Source of the DNA: Cliona cf. orientalis
Taxonomy: Eukaryota; Porifera; Demospongiae; Clionaida; Clionaidae
NCBI GenBank assembly: GCA_963930775.1
Contig: OZ005689.1
Location: 6,673,569 to 6,737,568 of the forward strand
Length of the DNA stretch: 64,000 nucleotides
Direction: 5' to 3'
Shown here: positions 57,301-64,000 of the stretch, piece by piece
Numbering within the stretch: position 1 is the stretch's first letter
Layout of the letters: each line of letters begins with the position of its first letter
The notes under the pieces: generated by a model
Seen by the model: only the letters and a program-made list of their open reading frames with translations
What the model was told of the DNA's origin: nothing
The model's database searches: none
Position numbers and translations under genes: made by a program

Positions 57301-58676
57301 TATGTTGTGAAACTTATAAATTTAACCATGACAGCTCCTCCTGGTCAGCCACACACACTCTCAGTCAAAGAGAGTGAGGCTACATTATTTCAAGTGTGCT
57401 GGGAAGCTCCAGTCCAGCCTGATTCCCATATCTCATACTACCTGCTCGGAGCGTGTAATCTCAACAGCAGTTTTGAAAGCAATAAAACAGTGTTTAGCAC
57501 AATCACTAATGCAACGTCTTCGAATGTGACTGGTCTCCTTCCTGGCACCACCTATGAGCTGACTGTGGTGGCAGTGTCTCAGGGAGGGGATGTTATTGCC
57601 AGAAGCCAGCCTAGTGATCCCATAGTTGACACAACTAGTGTAGCAGGTCTGTAATTTAATTAATTTTCCTTATAATTGAATTCATTATTGATATTTCCCA
57701 GCTCCTGAACTTTTCTGCAATGCTTCAGTATTGGCTAATGGTGCAGTCACAGTTACCTGGTTCTACATCCACACTGGAGGGCTGACTCTGACAAATGTGT
57801 CTGTTTCATACTGCTTTGGGAATAATAATATTCCCATTCCCATTCCACTCATCAGTGTTGATACAACATCAGTCACTATTCCTGATCTGAAAGCAGGATT
57901 TGAATACACCTTTAATGTGACCTCTGTAAACAGTGAAGGATCATCAAGCACAGTGTGTGGTCTCACTACTCCTGAATCAGGTAATCTAATTGTAATGTGG
58001 TCCCTTTACTCTCAAATTAGCATGCATATCATTAATTTTTTGGTGCACATAGGAGATGCTGTATAACTAACTGTTTGTCCATAGCATAGTTCCCTTTCAT
58101 TATCAGGCTATATGCCCTACAGTATGATCATCTAAATTCATTGATAGTTTGCCTATGAAAACTTCGGTTGCTAAGCGACTGCATGAATAAACGCGTAACT
58201 ATGTATATTATACACAATGTCATGCACACATGGCATCCACACACTGTGACAAACATCCACACTGTGGCACACACATACACACCCTACTGACGTACATTCT
58301 TTTAGTTCCCGTCGACAACACGTCTACCATTGCTGCTATTGTTGGAGGAGTTGTTGGCGGTTTGATGGTATTAGGAATCGTAGTTTTAGTGAGTCTGGTT
58401 TTCGGCATTACAGTGGCCGCAAAGTTAAGGAAACAAGGTAAGTAGCTACTCGATTATAGCATAATGATAATTTTATTGAACATTGCCACAGGTAATCAAA
58501 TGAAGCTTGAAGCAGTTTATGAGGATCCCGATAATCTCCAACAACACACACCAAAGAAAGATAAAGATATTATAGAATTGGAGGAGTGTCCGGCTTATGT
58601 TGAGAATAGAAAAGATGACATCAAACTGGAAGAGTGTCCAGCATATGGACACTTACATAACAGTGTGCTTAAATAA

Positions 58677-59555
58677 TCACTTATGAAAGATCTACTGGAT
58701 AAGTTGTAGTGCTAGTGCAGTGATCATGACCTTGCTGTTGTAAAATTATCACTCCCATGCGTGTGCACATTAAATTTGTGCCCCTCCCCCTGTGTTGTGC
58801 ACTAACTATCATAATATGGATGGGTGTATGGGTGTAGCTAAGAAGCAACAGTTGGTGGATGCAAGAAAAGAAATGATCAGTACCTTGTTTTATTCGCCCT
58901 TCTGATACTTAGTTACTAAGTGACCAACATCAAGGTGCCACAGAGAAACTATTGGATTCAGATTATGCCGGCCTAGCTGAGAGAACTACAGCACTATAAT
59001 GAAGATGTGCATGTAATAATATTAAATGTAGACAAATATCATGAGGATGTGGGATATACATGGTACTACAGTAACTATTGTAGTTAATCGAATACAACAC
59101 GTGATCTAATTTAATTCTCGTAATGTTTATGTATGAGCGATCGACGACCTTTACCAGAAAAACGCGCGTTTTTCAAAATTGAAATTATTATTTTTTTTCC
59201 ATGCGTTGTATTAGATTAAGTACGGTATGATGATTGTGTGAAACACTGCATTATTTTGAAATACAAACAACAAGAATGTCATGATTTTATCAGTGGTATT
59301 TTGTTGTAGCTACATGTTTCAGAAGTAGTGAGACCACTTACTATGCTTGATAGTCACTGTTTCCAACACCCAGATCAGTATTGTCTTATGAGTGGAATGG
59401 GAATGGGACTTGAATCATCAAGTTAGGCAGCCCTCCAGTTGTGGATATACTCGTGCCAAACAACTGTGATAGTAGCTATCATTATCCAGTACTGAATTTG
59501 AAGTACATGTTGCAGGAAAGCTTAGGAACTGTGATTCATGAACTTTTAGCTATAT
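58677..59555. other. Intergenic stretch between genes F and G
   Basis: No gene is supported. GACGACCTTTACCAGAAAAA near 59146 is shared with 21668. Confidence 0.4.
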
Positions 59556-59592
59556 GCCAGACAATTCTGAAACTTGCCACCAACGGATAAGG

Positions 59593-61771
59593 ATGGGTAA
59601 AAATTTAATAAGAGTACTCTTACTTCAGTCCCTGCTTTTGATATGGCTGGGACTGGACTACCATCTTGCGAATGCACAGTCGGCGTCATGTCCACTCGTC
59701 ACTATCGATGATCTTGGAAGTAATACCGAGTTTTCCACCCAGGGACTCGTTGCTCAAGGCATATCCCCTACAGGAGAGTCTGCAGCCAGCATCCCTGTGA
59801 GAATTAGGAACTTTACAAGAGTGTGTGATGCAGTAGGAAATCAAATAAACACATCCTCCTTTGTTTCTGTAGTAGTTGAATTTCAGTGTGACTTTCAGAG
59901 TGCCATTTCCAGTTTGGCTGTTTGCAGTAATCCCAACAACATAGTCACCAGGCAGTACCAGTTTCAGTGTACTGAACAAAACAGGCAACCTACTTGGGGT
60001 GTTATTGTATCTGGCAGTAATTTGTTTGTCCAGACTCTGAATCCAACTGCTACGTTCTCAACACCACTTGCTGACCAGTGCAGGCGATGTATTGATGATC
60101 AGCAGTCCAGTAGAGCTGACCCCACCACTCACTGCGACCGTGAGTCATTAGCTATAGCTACTACAATCTAGTTTTCTTATCAATAAGGGGGGTAATCATA
60201 TGTACCTACAGCATGTCTACCACAATGTAATCAGGGACTGGGGCGTTGCTATCTCGGACTTGAAGGAGATATGTGCTGTAGTTTTTACCTTCAAAATAAC
60301 TGTATAAACGAGTGTCCTAGTGCTTTGGTGAATGATTTCAACTTCATCTGTGGTGAGTTTTTAATAATCATGAAACTACTTATAGCTACAAATCTCTCTT
60401 ATGCACTCACATGCACACACATAATATTATATACACACACACTCACACAGTGTGTCCTTCCCTAAGTCTTTCTAATGGTGATGTGAGCTACTCGCCAGCA
60501 AACAGGGACATTGGAAGTGTGGCCACCTATACCTGTAATCCTGGCTACCGGCTGACATCACCACAGGCTGGAATGACAAGAACATGCAGTGTAAATGGCT
60601 GGAGCGATCAAAATTTCACTTGTGAACGATGTGAGTATATATATTAACCTATAACAAAAACTTGTGTTAGAATCGGAGCCAATACTGTCTGGAGTGCACG
60701 TGGCCAAGCACCAACCTGTCAATGTAAGAATGTATGCACGCAGAAAAAAAACAAAAACAAATAAAGCCTGACTTGTGCATCAGTGGAGTTATCTCACCTT
60801 CTACATACCTATCTCCATGACCTTTTTAAATATTATAATAATATCAAAGTCTCATGCTATTGTTGCTACCACACCCTCTTTCCCACTCATTCACACTCGC
60901 AGTGATTCTGTGTCCCCAACTGTCCATCGTCAATGGGATGATCATCATGACTTCGAACACTGTCGGCTCCTTGGCCTTCTACCAGTGCAATGCTGGCTTC
61001 GAACTGAGCGGACTCAGCATCAGGGAGTGTACAGCTGAAGGTGACGAGGGCCAGTGGTCTGGAGAAGAACCCACCTGCATTGGTTAGCTCAACTTGAATA
61101 ATGGTTAGCTATACTCTAAGCAGGATGAGCTACCCAATTTGACTTTGGCCCAATTGCAAAGAATTCGAAGCTTTGCATTTAATAATGAACAACATCACCT
61201 CCCAGTTTAAGATTTCTTTTATCTCGGATAAATTTCTAAATATACTTATCATTCACTTTGGTCGCAATTGTTGTGACAGTCCTGCTATATTTAGCTATTG
61301 TGTTATATTTATTTATGTTCACACCACAGCTGTAGATATTGTTGCCTGTCCTCTACTTGACTCTCCATCTGATGGAAGCATTACCGTATCCACAACCACT
61401 CCCGGTTCGACTGTTAGCTACACTTGTGAACTTGGCTATATACTTGATGGACTTGATACAAGAACGTGCTTGGATAATGGAACATGGACAGGCTTTGATC
61501 CTCTGTGCAATCGTATGTAGTCTCGCAATCATTGGTTAATAAGTTTTTTAGTGTGAATTTCCTTATTATTTTGACTGCAGCTGTCGACTGTGGGATGTTG
61601 GTTGCCCCCGATAATGGTCGTATAACAATGGAGCCGGGACCAACCAGCACAACACTGAACAGCATAGCCTTTTACTTCTGCAACGTGGGATTCAACATCG
61701 TGGGTCCACCAATTAGAGTTTGTCAGCAGAATGGATCCTGGAGTGTCTCATACTCCCATTGTTTAGTCTAA
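59593..61771 (+). CDS. Sushi gene G, predicted secreted form with four sushi modules (473 aa)
   Basis: Exons are 59593-60139, 60212-60352, 60451-60630, 60903-61082, 61330-61512 and 61581-61771. The frame is open and phase 1 throughout. An upstream in-frame ATG (59554) falls in what is 5' leader in the paralogs, so I chose 59593. Exons 1-3 match the family (signal peptide, eight-cysteine domain, EGF-like, first sushi). Exons 4-6 are three sushi modules unlike the VQCPDLGDS type of genes A-D and unlike each other (CPQLSIVNGM; CPLLDSPSDGS; CGMLVAPDNGR). The last runs into TAA two codons after its final cysteine, with no membrane segment. The product would be secreted. A family-type sushi exon at 63693 lies downstream in a compatible phase, so exon 3 could alternatively splice to it and give a membrane form (inference). 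Confidence 0.82.
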
Positions 61772-63692
61772 CTGTTTGCCTGAACATGTGTGGTAGTCCC
61801 CAGTAGAAGCCAAAGTATGCTATGGAATAAAATAAATAGAAGTATATTATTATAATTATTATTACTAGAATAATACTATAGTACACACCCCCACTGCTAG
61901 ACTAAGTGCTCAGTACCAATAGCTAGCTCTTATGTTTGCTGTAGCTATGAATATTCTCCCATACCTTCATCAATACTCCGTGCCATGATTAAACAGCGCA
62001 TTTTTAATTTCATGCTTTTTAATACACCTAAGATACACATTGTACATAATACACAAGACTTAGTATGTTTGATATCACAATCATGGGATAATGTGACTGA
62101 ACACTACTAACAGCATGCTATTATACAATCGAGTGCCAGTTAGTACGTCGAATCTACCACCAGACCATGACAAAGAGCAGATATCGCCTCTCGTTTCGCT
62201 CGAGGCTCGGTGGCCTGCCAAGCAGGCCTGTCAAAATGCGCGGCACTTGCGCCACTCGCTTGAGCTCGAGAATGCATCTCTATGGCCCCTAGGCTCTGGC
62301 AACCTTGTTTGTGCACACGGCACAACAATTCTGACCAATCGTGAGTCTTCTGAACTTGTAGGAGAGCATGTCTTCTTTGCCCTCCAGGTTAGGACATGGA
62401 CTATATAAGAAAAGTGTCGCTCTGAAATACATTTTTCGTTGTAGCTATATAGTATAATAATTATAGCATCATCCATGCTTGCGAATTAAGTATTTCTATC
62501 AGTGCATAAATAATCATGATGGGCGAGATCAGTTATTATTCATTATTTACCGTTTGCCACCCATACATTGACTAATATTAGCCTTTTGGCCTCACCTAGC
62601 TAACTAGAGCTCTCTTGAGCACAAAACCCTCGGCGCATTACATGGCATTAGCTAAATGTTTCAACATGCAATTGTATGCAGAAAAGGAGGTAGCTAAAGG
62701 GCTGGGGCTGGGGCGAGACAGGGATGAGGTTAATGTTATACTTGCAGAGCAGTGTTATTCAAGGTGCAATGGCTCATAGTAGCAACAACCATAGTGTGTT
62801 TTATCGAACTGCACACTGTGGTGTCGAGATCATTTTCAACATCCCTCACTGTTACAGTAGCCTAACCTCCAATTCTTGGGGACTTAGCTAGCTACATCTT
62901 AACTTGAAGGACTGTGATGCAAAGCCTTGGCACAAGACTGAAGTACACTGAGCCATATTGCATGTCCAATATTATCGCAATTAACTCACTTGGGTTGAAG
63001 CACTGTAAAGCCATGCTTGCATACAAGTCAGAGAGTTAAAGGGTACCATAAGAATACAGGCAGCTTTTCGTGGGATGACAGTGGCTTCTTTTCAACTCTA
63101 AGGCTTAGCTTCTAAGCCATAGAAGCTAAGCCTTAGAGTTGAAAAGAAGCACGGTCATTCCGCGATCGTCAAAAGCTCACCAGTAGACTGAGCGGCGGGA
63201 TTGATGCAACTGTGCATGTGCTGAGGGTTAATAGACGCATATATACCGTATATAGCGCGCAACCTATAACTTAAAGTCATGCCATCGCTAGCTCGGGCAA
63301 AGTCAAGAACTTAAAATCGGCAAATGATGCCAAACCTGGCGAACAAAGTGTTTTTGGAGAATTCCACACAAATCAATGACATGCGTTTGGAACGCCATAA
63401 GGAACCTTAATATTATAACACCACAAATTGGACTCGCAAACGAGGTATGTAGCAGCTAGCATGGTTACAGAGAGACCTCAGGGCTTCGCTCGGGATTCTA
63501 CATAGAGCCCTTCAGTCTTCTAAATCACGTAGAAACCTCCTAAACAGTGTCTATCTATATTATATTATAATTTGTGAGCATTATAGCCTCGTCCTCAGGC
63601 TACGAGAACGTGAGAGTGACCCGGGGACAAGGCTAGGTTCCGAGTATTAATTTATCTTTTACACTTTAACGCACACACACACAATATTATAG
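61772..63692. other. Gene-free stretch downstream of gene G with a family intron marker
   Basis: No exon is supported. GGGCGAGATCAGTTATTATTC at 62519 matches the GTGGGCGAGGTCAAT block that precedes family sushi exons in genes B, C and D, so this stretch behaves as receptor-gene intron. It contains a strong hairpin at 63084-63150. The 97-residue frame at 62115-62408 has no recognisable domain. Confidence 0.45.
63084..63150. repeat. Perfect 31-bp inverted repeat with a 5-nt loop
   Basis: The arms 63084-63114 and 63120-63150 are exact inverses (GCTTCTTTTCAACTCTAAGG... and ...CCTTAGAGTTGAAAAGAAGC). Weaker pairing extends outward to about 63055-63177. It could be a small foldback element or a hairpin RNA; nothing distinguishes them by eye. 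Confidence 0.8.
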
Positions 63693-63887
63693 CTGTCCAG
63701 CTGCAGTGTCCTGATCTTGGTGATGGCATAGAAAATGGCAAAATAGTCGTCACCCCTACTGGCAGTGCACGTACGGTTAACTCAACAGCTGAATACTCCT
63801 GTAATGATGGCTATAGGCTGGACAAGGGAGATGTCAAACGTATCTGCCAAGCTGAGGGTACTTGGAGTGGTGAAGCTCCTCAATGCA
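63693..63887 (+). CDS. Sushi exon of the receptor family (gene G alternative exon or a further gene)
   Basis: The acceptor is AG at 63691-63692 and the donor GTGAGT at 63888. The exon is 195 nt, phase 1 at both ends, and encodes a sushi module of the CPDLGDGIENG type with C...YSCNDGY...C...GTWSGEAPQC. It has extra codons (VQLQ, TGSA) relative to the usual 183-nt exon. The next exon lies beyond the window. Exon 3 of gene G (ending 60630) is phase-compatible, so it may be part of gene G. Confidence 0.75.
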
Positions 63888-64000
63888 GTGAGTACAAATT
63901 GCTTTGCATACCTGTATTGTACGAAGTATATCTACTATATACCTGATGAGTGAGTGTTGTTGATTATAATAATATTATGTAGTATTATAATATTATTATA

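Larger units (their letters stand above)
54169..58676 (+). pseudogene. Ig/FN3 receptor gene F with ectodomain frameshifts and an intact FN3-membrane-tail half
   Basis: Exons are 54169-54223, 54358-54694, 54743-55047, 55631-55980, 57335-57646, 57702-57980, 58306-58437 and 58492-58676. It is a paralog of gene E, with the same order: signal peptide, three Ig-like, two FN3, transmembrane, tail. Compared with E, exon 2 has a net one-base shift (about 54525-54545), exon 3 five extra bases near 54915-54935, and exon 4 a shift near 55672-55680. Exons 5-8 are fully open. The tail has VYEDPDN, LEECPAYVEN and LEECPAYGHL. The three shifts make a full-length product impossible, so the ectodomain is pseudogenised. 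The preserved second half could still be used if transcribed from another start; that is speculation. Confidence 0.72.

Noticed and set aside
62115-62408. 97-residue plus-strand and overlapping minus-strand open frames
   Set aside because: No recognisable domain, no splice sites in family phase, and frames are open on both strands over a locally GC-richer patch.

Overview
This is a eukaryotic window. Genes have many exons, short AT-rich introns with GT/AG borders, and almost every receptor exon is in symmetric phase 1. The protein families are sushi (CCP) receptors, Ig/FN3 receptors and a CACTA-like transposon with a SAM-protein gene. Together with low GC and very dense MITE and foldback repeats, this suggests a marine invertebrate, most likely a demosponge. 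The phylum call is inference; the gene structures are read from the sequence.

The backbone is a same-strand cluster of type I membrane receptor genes. Five have a sushi architecture: A (5304-20603), B (22475-33076), C (41695-47437), D (47997-50647) and G (59593-61771, with a further sushi exon at 63693). Each has a signal peptide plus an unrecognised eight-cysteine domain in exon 1, a cysteine-rich EGF-like exon, one invariant sushi exon and a variable number of further sushi exons. Genes A-D then have a transmembrane exon with a GGVVGG-type core and a short cytoplasmic tail exon. Two genes, E (50915-53727) and F (54169-58676), have a different ectodomain (three Ig-like plus two FN3 exons) joined to the same kind of transmembrane and tail exons. 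A tail exon of a further upstream gene lies at 2-94. The tails of E, F and the upstream gene carry two copies of a tyrosine motif, E-[CD]-C-P-A-Y. In the sushi genes it is reduced to one copy, altered or lost, and remnants of the second copy remain just after the stop codons.

Several genes are damaged. Gene A is split in exon 5 by an 8.1-kb transposon, C has a one-base frameshift in exon 1, E has in-frame stops, and F has three ectodomain frameshifts. B, D and G read open throughout.

The transposon at 7999-16075 is intact-looking. It has about 37-bp imperfect terminal inverted repeats starting CACAG, a TG target duplication, a ten-exon C2H2/TNP2-like transposase on the minus strand and a divergent ten-exon SAM-domain gene on the plus strand.

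The remaining sequence is largely repeats: TACCGTA-ended MITEs, long foldback elements, a compound satellite-like array (33.2-41.2 kb), CAGTGG-ended elements with 5-bp target duplications, a tRNA-like Pol III unit, and homopolymer runs. I read the cluster as a rapidly evolving receptor family in which signalling tails and ectodomains are exchanged by exon shuffling. A role in immune or self/non-self recognition is inference.
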